A stretch of 64,000 bases of DNA. Source: Acidocella sp. GTDB lineage: Bacteria > Pseudomonadota > Alphaproteobacteria > Acetobacterales > Acetobacteraceae. The stretch covers positions 1 to 64,000 of the forward strand of contig NZ_DAIEIF010000019.1 in the NCBI RefSeq assembly GCF_027352905.1. The letters run 5' to 3'. Made by a program: the position numbers and the translations under genes. The notes beneath the pieces were generated by a model, which saw nothing but the letters and a program-made list of their open reading frames with translations, had not been told where the DNA came from and searched no databases. Below are positions 7,525 to 15,896 of this stretch, piece after piece. Numbering within the stretch: position 1 is the first letter of the stretch; every line of letters begins with the position of its first letter.

Positions 7525-9669
7525 ATGAAAAACACATCAGTCACAGAACATTCTTTTCGCCCGTCTCTCGCCCCGTTATTCGATCCCCGGGCCATCGCCA
7601 TTTATGGCGCGTCCTCGGACCCCACGAAAATCGGCGGCCGCCCGCTCGATTTTCTCAAGAAAAGCGGGTTCGACGGCCCGCTTTACCCGATCAACCCAAA
7701 ATCGCCCGAGATTCAGGGCCTGCCCGCCTACCCCTCCATCGCCGCCTTGCCGGGTCCGGCGGATCTCGCGATCGTCGCCGTGCCCGCCCCCGCCGTGGTC
7801 GCCGCGCTCGAGGATTGCGCCGCGCATGGCGTGCGCGGGGCGGTGGTGCTGAGCGCCGGCTTCGCCGAGGTGGGCGGCGCGGGCGCGGTGTGGCAGGCGG
7901 AGATCAGCGCTTTGGCGGCGCGCAGCGGCATGCGCGTGGTGGGCCCCAATTGCATGGGGCTCATCAATGTGCGGCGCCGGCTGCTCGGCACCTTCACCCC
8001 CAGCGCGGCGGGGTTCGGTCTGGTGCCGGGCAGCATCAGCCTCGTCAGCCAGAGCGGCGCGTTCGGCGGTTATTGCCTGTCGCTGATCCGCCAGCGCCAG
8101 CTCGGTCTGAATTACTGGATCACCACCGGCAATCAGAGCGATGTCGATTTCGCCGATTGCGTCGCGTTCTTCGCCGAGGACGAGGAGACGCGGGTGATCG
8201 CCGGGTATCTGGAAGCCGCAACGGATAAGGACCGGCTGTTCCGCGCCCTGGCGCTGGCCCGCGCCCGGGGCAAGCGCGTGGTGGTGCTGAAGGTCGGGCG
8301 CTCGGAAGCGGGGGCGCAGGCCACGGCCTCGCACACCGCCTCGCTGGCCGGGTCGGACGCGGTATATGAGGGCGTGTTCCAGCAATTCGGCGTGTTCCGC
8401 GCCCGCAGCATCGATGAATTCTTCGATATCGCCTATGCCGCCTCCTCATCCGCGCCGCTGCCGCGGGGCAAGAGGCTGGGGGTGCTCACCGTCTCGGGCG
8501 GGGTGGGCGCGCTGATGGCCGATGTGGCGGAGGAGGCCGGGCTGGACATGCCGCCCATGCCGGAGGAGGCGCAGCAGCGGCTGAAAACCCTGGTGCCGTT
8601 TTGCGGCCCGCGCAACCCGGTGGACATGACGGCCCAGCTCGTCAACGACCTCACCCTCTTCGGGCGGAATTTCGAAATCATGCTGGCGGAGGGCGGCTAT
8701 GACCTCATCGTCGCCTTTCTCTCCAGCGTCGGCCAGGTGAAGGATCTGTCCGTCATCCTGCTCGACCAGCTGAAGGCGATCTTGCAGCGCCATCCGGACC
8801 GGACGATCATCACCGTGATGCTCGCCACCCCCGAGGTGCACCGGCTTTTCAACGAGGCGGGGGCGATGCTGTTCGACGAGCCGACGCGCGCGATCCGCGC
8901 CGCCGGGGCGCTCGTCCATTTCGGCCAATCGTTCGGTCTGGCGGAGCAGGAGGATGCGCCGCCGCCCTTGCCCGCGGCCGCGCTGCCGCCGCCGCGGCAG
9001 GAGGTGAACGAGATCGAGGCCAAGGCGGTGCTGGCCAGCGCAGGCATCCCGGTGGTGCGCGAGCATCTCGCCGCGGATGAGGAGGCTGCGGCGCGCCTGG
9101 CCGGGGAGATCGGCTATCCGGTGGTGCTGAAAATCGCCTCGCCCGATATCGCCCATAAAAGCGAGATCGGCGGCGTGATCGTCGGCCTGCGCGACGAGGC
9201 GCGGCTGCGGGAAGGCTTTAACGCCCTGATAACGCGGGCGCGGCAGGCGGCGCCACGGGCGCGGCTGGAGGGCGTGGTCGTCGCGCAGATGGCGGGGCCG
9301 GGGGTGGAGACCATACTGGGCGTGGTGCGCGACCCGGTCTTCGGCGCGGTGGTGATGTTCGGGCTGGGTGGCATCTTCGTGGAGGTGTTCAAGGACGTCG
9401 CCTTCCGCGCCGCCCCCTTTGGCGTCGCCACGGCGCGGGCGATGATCGCCGAGACACGCGGCCGGGCGCTGCTGGAAGGTGTGCGCGGCCAGCCCCCGGC
9501 GGATATCGAGGCGCTGGCGCAGGCCATGGCGGCGCTTTCCGTCTATGCCGCCCGCCATGCGGACGCGATCGAGAGCATCGACATCAACCCGCTGCTCGTC
9601 CTGCCGCGCGGGCAGGGCGTGCTCGCCCTGGACGCGCTGATCGTGCCGCGCGCCGCCGGCCAGGCATGA
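7525..9669 (+). CDS. NDP-forming acyl-CoA synthetase (fused alpha-beta acetate-CoA ligase family)
   Basis: A 714-residue protein joining a CoA-binding Rossmann domain (AIYGASSDPTKIGG near the start), a succinyl-CoA-ligase-like domain with the phospho-histidine motif ASHTASLAGSD, and a C-terminal ATP-grasp domain (VVLKIASPDIAHKSEIGG). It should form acyl-CoA from a carboxylic acid with ADP or GDP release; the substrate is not evident. I prefer the ATG at 7525 over a TTG at 7507, with GGAG 12 bases upstream. It leads a forward operon with a thiolase homologue, a DUF35 protein and an SDR, which suggests activation of an aromatic or side-chain acid. Unlike the Pat-type protein at 49460, its catalytic His is intact. 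Confidence 0.85.
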   Translation: MKNTSVTEHSFRPSLAPLFDPRAIAIYGASSDPTKIGGRPLDFLKKSGFDGPLYPINPKSPEIQGLPAYPSIAALPGPADLAIVAVPAPAVVAALEDCAAHGVRGAVVLSAGFAEVGGAGAVWQAEISALAARSGMRVVGPNCMGLINVRRRLLGTFTPSAAGFGLVPGSISLVSQSGAFGGYCLSLIRQRQLGLNYWITTGNQSDVDFADCVAFFAEDEETRVIAGYLEAATDKDRLFRALALARARGKRVVVLKVGRSEAGAQATASHTASLAGSDAVYEGVFQQFGVFRARSIDEFFDIAYAASSSAPLPRGKRLGVLTVSGGVGALMADVAEEAGLDMPPMPEEAQQRLKTLVPFCGPRNPVDMTAQLVNDLTLFGRNFEIMLAEGGYDLIVAFLSSVGQVKDLSVILLDQLKAILQRHPDRTIITVMLATPEVHRLFNEAGAMLFDEPTRAIRAAGALVHFGQSFGLAEQEDAPPPLPAAALPPPRQEVNEIEAKAVLASAGIPVVREHLAADEEAAARLAGEIGYPVVLKIASPDIAHKSEIGGVIVGLRDEARLREGFNALITRARQAAPRARLEGVVVAQMAGPGVETILGVVRDPVFGAVVMFGLGGIFVEVFKDVAFRAAPFGVATARAMIAETRGRALLEGVRGQPPADIEALAQAMAALSVYAARHADAIESIDINPLLVLPRGQGVLALDALIVPRAAGQA

Positions 9670-9706
9670 CGCCTGGTTTCGTTTCACCCGCAAAGAAAGT
9701 GAGTTC

Positions 9707-10873
9707 ATGAGCATCAAAAACCAAGCCTGTATCGTCGGCGCCTATGAGCACCCGACCCGCAAGGCGCCGGACAAGACCGTCGCCCAGCTGCATGCCGAAT
9801 GCGCGCGCGGCGCGCTGGAGGATGCGGGCCTCTCTTTGAAGGATGTGGACGGTTATTTCTGCGCCGGGGACGCGCCCGGCCTCGGCGTGCTCAGTATGGT
9901 GGATTACATGGGGCTGCGCCCGCGCCACGTCGATTCGACCGAGATGGGGGGCTCCTCTTACATCGCCCATGTCTCCCACGCGGCGCAGGCCATCATGGCA
10001 GGCAAGTGCAACGTGGCGCTCATCACCCTGGCCGGGCGGCCGCGTTCCGAGGCATCGAGCGGCACGCAGCCGCGCAATTTCGGCCCCAACGTGCCGGAAT
10101 CGCCCTTCGAGACCCCGTTCGGCCCGGTGACGATCAATCTTTACGCGGTGGTCGCGCAGCGCCACATGTATGAGTTCGGCACGACGCCCGAACAGCTCGC
10201 CTGGATCAAGGTCGCGGCCTCCCACCAGGCCCAGCACAACCCGAACGCGATGCTGCGCGAGGTGGTGACGGTGGAGGAGGTGGTGAATTCGCCGATGATC
10301 GCCGACCCGCTGCACAAGCTCGATTGTTGCGTGGTCAGCGATGGCGGCGGCGCGCTGATCGTGGCCCGGCCCGAGATCGCGCGCTCGCTCAAGCGCCCCA
10401 TCGTCAACGTGCTGGGCGCGGGTGAGGCGCCAAAAGGGTTGAATGGCGGCAAGCTCGATCTTTCCTATTCCGGCGCGGTCTGGGCGGGGCAGCGCGCCTT
10501 CGCCGAGGCGGGGATCAAGCCGGCGGACATCCAGTATGTTTCGATCTATGACAGCTTCACCATCACGGTGCTGATGCAGATCGAGGATCTGGGTTTCTGC
10601 AAGAAGGGCGAGGGCGGCAAATTCGTCGCCGACGGCAATCTCATCTCCGGCGTCGGCAAGCTGCCCTTCAATACCGATGGCGGCGGGCTGTGCAACAACC
10701 ATCCGGCCAATCGCGGCGGCATCACCAAGGTGATCGAGGCCGTGCGCCAGCTGCGCGGCGAGGCCCACCCGGCCGTGCAGGTGAAGAACTGCACGCTGGC
10801 CCTGGCCCAGGGAACGGGCGGACGCCTCGGCGCCCTGCATGGCAGCGCCACCCTGATCATGGAAAGGATTTGA
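9707..10873 (+). CDS. Thiolase-superfamily protein, cysteine-less (possible acyl-CoA retro-aldolase)
   Basis: A 388-residue SCP2-type thiolase homologue. The region that carries the nucleophilic Cys in true thiolases reads TEMGGSSYIAH, with no Cys. IYDSFTITVLMQIEDLGFC and the C-terminal GGGLCNNHPANRGG (with its His) are family landmarks. A DUF35 protein follows four bases later. Known pairs of this kind include Ltp2-ChsH2 (steroid side-chain retro-aldolase), where the DUF35 partner completes the active site. I infer C-C bond cleavage or Claisen-type chemistry on a CoA ester rather than ordinary thiolysis. The start ATG at 9707 is preceded by the purine-rich AAGAAAGTGAG. Confidence 0.75.
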   Translation: MSIKNQACIVGAYEHPTRKAPDKTVAQLHAECARGALEDAGLSLKDVDGYFCAGDAPGLGVLSMVDYMGLRPRHVDSTEMGGSSYIAHVSHAAQAIMAGKCNVALITLAGRPRSEASSGTQPRNFGPNVPESPFETPFGPVTINLYAVVAQRHMYEFGTTPEQLAWIKVAASHQAQHNPNAMLREVVTVEEVVNSPMIADPLHKLDCCVVSDGGGALIVARPEIARSLKRPIVNVLGAGEAPKGLNGGKLDLSYSGAVWAGQRAFAEAGIKPADIQYVSIYDSFTITVLMQIEDLGFCKKGEGGKFVADGNLISGVGKLPFNTDGGGLCNNHPANRGGITKVIEAVRQLRGEAHPAVQVKNCTLALAQGTGGRLGALHGSATLIMERI

Positions 10874-10877
10874 CATC

Positions 10878-11282
10878 GTGACGAACCAGACCGCCGAGCG
10901 CAGCATCGCCAACCCCGAGATCTGGCCCGATAACAAGGAATTCTGGGCCGCCATGCAGACCGGCAAGCTGCTCGTCAAGCATTGCCGCGCCTGCGGCGAA
11001 TCGCACTGGTACCCCCGCCCACTCTGCCCGTTCTGCATGAGCGCGGATACCGATTGGCGCGAGTCCGCCGGCACGGGAACCATCTACACCTTCAGCGTCA
11101 ACCGGCGCGTCGGCCCGGTGCCGTATGTGATCGCCTATGTCACGCTGGATGAGGGCGTCACCATGCTGACCAATATCGTCGATTGTGATTTCGACAAGAT
11201 CCGCATCGGCGACCGGGTGCGCATGGTTCCCAAGCCGAGCGAAAACGGCACCATGGTGCCGATGTTCACGCCAGCCGCATAA
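10878..11282 (+). CDS. DUF35 Zn-ribbon/OB-fold partner of the thiolase homologue
   Basis: A 134-residue protein with a four-Cys zinc ribbon (CRAC and CPFC) followed by an OB fold (GTIYTFSVNRR, VTMLTNIVDC, IGDRVRMV). Such proteins bind thiolase-like subunits and the CoA moiety. It starts with GTG at 10878, just after the thiolase-homologue stop, and precedes an SDR gene by 17 bases. A second, distinct thiolase/DUF35 pair lies at 13727-15291. Confidence 0.85.
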   Translation: MTNQTAERSIANPEIWPDNKEFWAAMQTGKLLVKHCRACGESHWYPRPLCPFCMSADTDWRESAGTGTIYTFSVNRRVGPVPYVIAYVTLDEGVTMLTNIVDCDFDKIRIGDRVRMVPKPSENGTMVPMFTPAA

Positions 11283-11299
11283 AAGGAAAGGAAACCCGC

Positions 11300-12058
11300 A
11301 TGTTCAACGGAAAAGCGCTTGAAAACAAGGTCGCCATGGTCACCGGCGCTGGGCAGGGCATTGGGGCGGGCATTGCCCGCGCCTATGCCGCCCAGGCCGC
11401 GCGGGTGGCGGTGGTGGACTGGAACGGCGAGGCCGCGCAAAAAATGGCGGAGCAATTGCGCGCCCAGGGACAAGAGGCGCTGGGCGTCGCCTGCGACGTC
11501 TCGGACCGCGCCTCGGTGGACGCGGCGGTGGCGGAGATCACCGCCAAGCTCGGCCCGGTGGAGATTCTCGTCAATAATGCCGGCATCACCCGCACCGCCA
11601 TGCTGCATAAGATGACCCAGGCCCAGTGGGACCAGGTGCTGGCGGTGCATCTCACCGGCAGCTTCAACTGCCTGCAGGCCGTGGTGGGCGGCATGATGGA
11701 GCGGCGCAGCGGCCGCATCATCAACACCGTCTCCGCCGCCGGGATTCTCGGCACCATCGGCCAGATCAATTACGGCGCCGCCAAATCCGGCCTGCTCGGC
11801 TTCACCAAATCGGCGGCGCGGGAGCTGGCACGGTATAACATCCTGGTCAACGCGGTGGCGCCCGGCGCGGCAACACCGATGACGGAGACCATCCGCACCG
11901 ATCCGCGCTTCAAGGAGCAATATCTGCAACGCCTGCCGCTCGGCCGCTGGGCCGAGCCGGATGAGATCGCGCCGGTCTTCGTCTTCCTGGCCTCGCCGGG
12001 GGCGAGCTATGTCACCGGCCAGGTCGTGGGCGCCGATGGCGGGCTCTCCATCCACTGA
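11300..12058 (+). CDS. Short-chain dehydrogenase/reductase (FabG-like)
   Basis: A 252-residue classical SDR: TGAGQGIG cofactor loop, Asp after beta-2 (VVDWNG, suggesting NAD preference), NNAG, catalytic Ser in NTVSAAG, YxxxK as YGAAK, and a C-terminal VTGQVVGADGG. Its place after a CoA ligase, thiolase homologue and DUF35 protein suggests oxidation or reduction of a hydroxyacyl-CoA. It could alternatively be a dihydrodiol dehydrogenase, which is otherwise missing from the Rieske pathway here. AAAGGAAAGGAAA provides the ribosome site. Last gene of the forward operon. Confidence 0.85.
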   Translation: MFNGKALENKVAMVTGAGQGIGAGIARAYAAQAARVAVVDWNGEAAQKMAEQLRAQGQEALGVACDVSDRASVDAAVAEITAKLGPVEILVNNAGITRTAMLHKMTQAQWDQVLAVHLTGSFNCLQAVVGGMMERRSGRIINTVSAAGILGTIGQINYGAAKSGLLGFTKSAARELARYNILVNAVAPGAATPMTETIRTDPRFKEQYLQRLPLGRWAEPDEIAPVFVFLASPGASYVTGQVVGADGGLSIH

Positions 12059-12107
12059 GACACGCCGCGCGAGGGGTATGAGCGCGATAACCGCGCGATC
12101 CGGGCGT

Positions 12108-12137
12108 CCGGCGTAGCGGCATCAGCCGTTACGCCGG
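12108..12137. terminator. Hairpin between convergent operons
   Basis: CCGGCGTAGCGGC (12108-12120), loop ATCA, and GCCGTTACGCCGG (12125-12137) form a 13-bp stem with one G-T wobble. It sits between the converging SDR and acyl-CoA synthetase genes and covers the latter's stop codon. Neither strand has a clear T-tract, so a bidirectional terminator is only a likely reading. Confidence 0.45.
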
Positions 12138-13706
12138 CGTCATCCAGGGAATGTTGGCCGGGTTCTGCAAAATCAGATCGCGCAGGAATGTCTTGCGGAT
12201 CTTGGCGGAGGCGGTGCGGGGCAGCGGCTCCTCCATGAAAATGGTGTGTTTGGGCCATTCCGGCTTGCCCAGCTTGCCGGCGCAATGCTGGAGCAGCATC
12301 TCGTGGCTGACTTCCACGCCCGGCCGCGCCCGCACCACCGCCACCACCGCCTCGCCCCATTCCGGATGAGGAATGCCGATGACCGCGACCTCCTCCACGC
12401 CGGGATGGGTGTCCAGTACCGCCTCGACGGTTGAGGGAAAGACGTTGATGGCGCCGGTGATGATGAGAAAATCCTTGCGGTCGTGGAGAAAAAGGTAGCC
12501 ATCCTTGTCCATGCTGGCGATATCGCCGCAGCGCAGCCAGCCATCCGGGGTCAACACCTCCGCCGTTTTCTTCGGCAGGTTGAGATAGCCTTTCATCACC
12601 GTCGGACCGCGCAACCATAAATCGCCCTGGCTACCGCGCGGCAATTCCGTGCCGGTCTCGTCGCGGATGCTCGCCTCGAAATGCACCCCGCAACGGCCGA
12701 CCGAGGCCAGAAGCTCCGGCCGGGCGGCAAGCGCCTGCCGGTAGTCGCGCGCGGTCATGAAGGTGACCCAGCCACCCTCGGTGAGACCATAGGTTTGCAT
12801 CATTTCGAAATCCGGCCAGGTCGCGTGAATTTCGTGGATGAGATCGGCCGAGGCGGGAGAGGAGCCGAAGATCACCCGCCGGACGGAGGAGAAATCATAT
12901 CCGCCCTCCCGGTAGGCGCGCATCACCCAGCGCAGGGCCGTGGGCACGTTGAGAAAAACGGTGACGCCGAACCGCTCGATATCGCGCATGAAGCGCTGCA
13001 CCTCGAATTGCCGTTCCGGGATGACATGGGTCATGCCATTGGCGAGGCCCAGCACGTTCATCGCGATCACCACCCAGGCCGCCGAGGCGGGCATATACCA
13101 GACATCATCCGGGCTGAACGCCAGGCCGAGCACGGTATGGATAACAATATGATAGAGCCCGTCATGGCTCAGCATGACGCCTTTGGGCAAGCCGCTGGTG
13201 CCGGAGGTGTAGCTGATGAACAGGGTGTCATCCGCCACGATCTCCGGCCAGGCGGGGGCGCGGCCCATCTCCGCAGCGATCAGCGCCTCGTAATCGAGCG
13301 GCAGCCCGTGCCCGGTCCCCAGCCCCACCAGGACGAGACCCCGCGCGGCGGCCTCATCGAGCAGGCCGCGCACCGGCCCGGCGAGCTCCGCGTCCACGAA
13401 GAGCAGCTTGACCGCGCTATCCTCCAGGACGTGCCGGATCTCCGCCTCGGCATAGCGCGGATTGACGCCGACCCGGATCATCCCGGTTTTCATGCAGGCG
13501 AAGAAATGTTCGTAAATTTCCAGCCCCTCCGGGGCAAAAATCGCGACGGTGTCGCCCTTGCCCAGCCCCAGCGCCTGCAAGGCGCTGCCCAGCGCGTCGG
13601 AGCGCCGGTCCATCTCGGCCCAGCTCGGCGCGCGGGCGCCGCAATAATAGGCGATTTTATCAGGAAAATTTCGCGCGCAGCGTTTGATCAGATCACGGGG
13701 AAGCAT
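12129..13706 (-). CDS. AMP-forming acyl-CoA synthetase
   Basis: A 525-residue ANL-family ligase. Motifs: the P-loop YTSGTSGLPKG, YGLTEGG, the hinge region LRCGDIASMDKDGYLFLHDRKDF, and a C-terminal Lys in RTASAKIRKTF. It should activate a carboxylic acid to its CoA ester. I chose the ATG at 13706 (GAGGG six bases upstream) over the ATG at 13724. It is the last gene of the operon Rieske alpha-Rieske beta-thiolase homologue-DUF35-ligase, so the substrate may be an aromatic or side-chain acid. Confidence 0.85.
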   Translation of the reverse strand: MLPRDLIKRCARNFPDKIAYYCGARAPSWAEMDRRSDALGSALQALGLGKGDTVAIFAPEGLEIYEHFFACMKTGMIRVGVNPRYAEAEIRHVLEDSAVKLLFVDAELAGPVRGLLDEAAARGLVLVGLGTGHGLPLDYEALIAAEMGRAPAWPEIVADDTLFISYTSGTSGLPKGVMLSHDGLYHIVIHTVLGLAFSPDDVWYMPASAAWVVIAMNVLGLANGMTHVIPERQFEVQRFMRDIERFGVTVFLNVPTALRWVMRAYREGGYDFSSVRRVIFGSSPASADLIHEIHATWPDFEMMQTYGLTEGGWVTFMTARDYRQALAARPELLASVGRCGVHFEASIRDETGTELPRGSQGDLWLRGPTVMKGYLNLPKKTAEVLTPDGWLRCGDIASMDKDGYLFLHDRKDFLIITGAINVFPSTVEAVLDTHPGVEEVAVIGIPHPEWGEAVVAVVRARPGVEVSHEMLLQHCAGKLGKPEWPKHTIFMEEPLPRTASAKIRKTFLRDLILQNPANIPWMTPA

Positions 13707-13726
13707 ATTCCACCCTCTGCTCATGG

Positions 13727-14104
13727 TTAGGCGAGATGCGCGCTGGCGCGGCCGGATTCCACCGTCACCCGCACCGGCGCGCCCTGGCGCAATGGGTCTT
13801 CCGCCCCGCCTTGCCAAGGCAGCAGCAGCCGCACCCCTTCCTGTAACTCCACCATCGCCACCCGGTAGGGCGGCGGAAACTCCGGCGCGAAACCCCGGCG
13901 ATAGGTGACCCAGGCGCAGAGCCTGCCCGCGCCCGCCGCCGGGCGCCAGGCGATCCCGGCGCTGTCACAATAGCGGCACACGCGCGCGCCATAAGGCAAG
14001 GCGCGGCTGCACGCGGCGCAGACGCAATAACGCAACTCACCCTGGGCCAGCCCCTCGTAAAATGGCTGGCTCCACGTGTCGGTCGAAGGCGCGAACACGG
14101 ACAT
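13727..14104 (-). CDS. DUF35 Zn-ribbon/OB-fold protein (second copy)
   Basis: A 125-residue protein with the ribbon cysteines CAAC and CRYC and an OB-fold tail (RLCAWVTYRRGF, VAMVELQEGVRLL, GAPVRVTVESG). It lies 11 bases downstream of an Ltp2-like thiolase homologue, the usual ChsH2-type arrangement, and presumably forms a complex with it. Sequence differs strongly from the copy at 10878. Confidence 0.82.
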   Translation of the reverse strand: MSVFAPSTDTWSQPFYEGLAQGELRYCVCAACSRALPYGARVCRYCDSAGIAWRPAAGAGRLCAWVTYRRGFAPEFPPPYRVAMVELQEGVRLLLPWQGGAEDPLRQGAPVRVTVESGRASAHLA

Positions 14105-14115
14105 CTTCCTCTCCC

Positions 14116-15291
14116 TTACAGCCGCGCCTCGCGCGACATCAGCAGCGCGGCGTGGTATTCGAGCCGGCCGCCATTGCCGGTCACCAGCATGAGGCCCGGG
14201 TTTTGCAATTGGTTATCCCCGCTCTCGCCGCGCAATTGCAGCATGGCCTCGGCGATGGGCGTCATCCCCTGCAGATAAAAGCCGGAGAGCTGGCCGCCGC
14301 CGGTATTGCAGGGCAGCCGGCCGCCGGGGGCCGTCTCGCCCGCGGCAACGAAGGCCGCCGCCTCGCCGGGCTTGCAAATTCCGTATTCCTCCAGCGCCAG
14401 CAACACCACGAAGGAGAAGGCGTCATAGATCTGGCAGGCGGAAATATCGGCCGGGGTGACACCCGCCATGGCATAGGCCATGCGCCCGGCCCGCCCGGCG
14501 CCGGTCAGCGCCTCGCCCCGGCCATGAAAGCCTTGAAAGCCGCCATGCCCTTGCCCCCAGCCATGCAGATAGACGGGCGGCGCCGGCCCGTCCTGGGCGC
14601 GCGCGGCGGCGCTCACCACCACCGCCACCGCGCCGTTCACGGGGTAGGCGCAATCCGGCAGGCGGAACGGCTCGACGATCCAGGGCGCGGCGAGATAAGC
14701 CTCGCGGGTCAGCGGCGCGCGCAAAAAGGCGCGTGGGTTGCGCTCGGCCCAGGCGCGCTGGCCCAGCGCCACCGGGGCAAAGGCGGTATCGTCCAGCCCG
14801 TAATGGGCGAGATATTCCTGCGCCGCCATCGCATAGGCGCCCGTGGCGCCGAACAGGCCACACTGCTTCTCCCACCCCTCGATGCCGCTGATCGGCACCG
14901 GCTCGGCGAAGGCCTGGCCCGCCGTCGTCGCCGGGCGGATGGGATCGTCGGCGAACACGCAAACCACATGGCGCGCCATGCCGGTCATCACCGCCATGGC
15001 GGCATATTGCACGGTCTGCGCGGCGGAGGAGCCCTCCGCCTCGATGCCGCTCATCATCCGCAGATTGGCGAGTTGCAGATCCTCCTGCAAATGCAGCGGC
15101 AGCGCCTCGGGCGGCGCCAGGGGGCTGCGGTTGATGAGCAGCCCGTCAATCTCATCGCGCCGCAGCCCGGCATCCTTGACCGCGGCGAGAATGGCCTCCA
15201 CCGCGAGCTGCCGGGCACTGCCGGTGAAATTGCGCGAAAGCTGTCCGAGACCAAACCCGGTCAAAGCCGCCTTCGCCTGGGATGAAGCCAT
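14116..15291 (-). CDS. Ltp2-like thiolase homologue (probable acyl-CoA retro-aldolase)
   Basis: A 391-residue thiolase-fold protein without the catalytic Cys: the segment reads GIEAEGSSAAQT. It carries the two tyrosine contexts expected of Ltp2-type retro-aldolases, QIYDAFSFVVLLALEEYGIC and GGGQLSGFYLQGMTPIAEA (where true thiolases have GH). The Ltp2 comparison is from memory of the family. With its DUF35 neighbour I infer retro-aldol cleavage of a beta-hydroxyacyl-CoA to acetyl- or propionyl-CoA plus a carbonyl compound. It lies 25 bases after the Rieske beta subunit and before a CoA ligase. Confidence 0.75.
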   Translation of the reverse strand: MASSQAKAALTGFGLGQLSRNFTGSARQLAVEAILAAVKDAGLRRDEIDGLLINRSPLAPPEALPLHLQEDLQLANLRMMSGIEAEGSSAAQTVQYAAMAVMTGMARHVVCVFADDPIRPATTAGQAFAEPVPISGIEGWEKQCGLFGATGAYAMAAQEYLAHYGLDDTAFAPVALGQRAWAERNPRAFLRAPLTREAYLAAPWIVEPFRLPDCAYPVNGAVAVVVSAAARAQDGPAPPVYLHGWGQGHGGFQGFHGRGEALTGAGRAGRMAYAMAGVTPADISACQIYDAFSFVVLLALEEYGICKPGEAAAFVAAGETAPGGRLPCNTGGGQLSGFYLQGMTPIAEAMLQLRGESGDNQLQNPGLMLVTGNGGRLEYHAALLMSREARL

Positions 15292-15316
15292 CTCGTTTCC
15301 TCGTGTTTTGTTGAAT

Positions 15317-15832
15317 TTACAGAATGAACGCGGCGGTCAAAATCGGTTCGCCAGCCTCCACCAGCATGATCTTTTTGTAATACATCTTGATCTCGCCATC
15401 GGGGTATTGCCGCAGCCGGTATTCCACCCCGCCCGGCCACACATCCAGCATCCGCGTGGACTGCACCTGCAATTCATAGACCACGAAATTCGCGTGAACG
15501 AGATATTCCTCCGTCCCCTGCTGCTTGGGCGCGGCCATTTTCTCGATCTCGATATTGCTCACCAGCCGGCGCATCGGCGAGACGGGCAATTGCGCGTGAC
15601 GCTTGCCGGTCTTCAGCTGCGCGATACGCGTCGCGAGGCGCTTGCGGTTATCGGCCGTGATGGAAACCGTCCGCTCCGGATCCGCCTCGGGGTCGTCGGT
15701 GGGAATCCAGTAATACATATCCTCGTCCACGAGGTTTTCCCAATCCTCATAGCGGGACTGGTCGGCGAAGCGCGCCTCCTTGTACAAAAACGCCTCGATC
15801 CGCCGTTGTTCCTCCACGGTCACCAGCTGCAT
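15317..15832 (-). CDS. Ring-hydroxylating dioxygenase small (beta) subunit, system 1
   Basis: A 171-residue protein of the NTF2-like fold used for structural beta subunits of Rieske oxygenases. Recognisable parts are EAFLYKEARFADQSRYEDW near the N-terminus, YYWIPTDD, RRLVSNIEI and the C-terminal YYKKIMLVEAGEPI. It follows the alpha subunit by about 64 bases and should pair with it. Two such alpha-beta sets occur in the window; this one has no ferredoxin or reductase of its own nearby. Confidence 0.85.
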   Translation of the reverse strand: MQLVTVEEQRRIEAFLYKEARFADQSRYEDWENLVDEDMYYWIPTDDPEADPERTVSITADNRKRLATRIAQLKTGKRHAQLPVSPMRRLVSNIEIEKMAAPKQQGTEEYLVHANFVVYELQVQSTRMLDVWPGGVEYRLRQYPDGEIKMYYKKIMLVEAGEPILTAAFIL

Positions 15833-15896
15833 GCCCTGTATCCTGATATTTTGTTGGAATGGCGCGGAGACGGAATGGGCCGCCTCCGCGAATATG

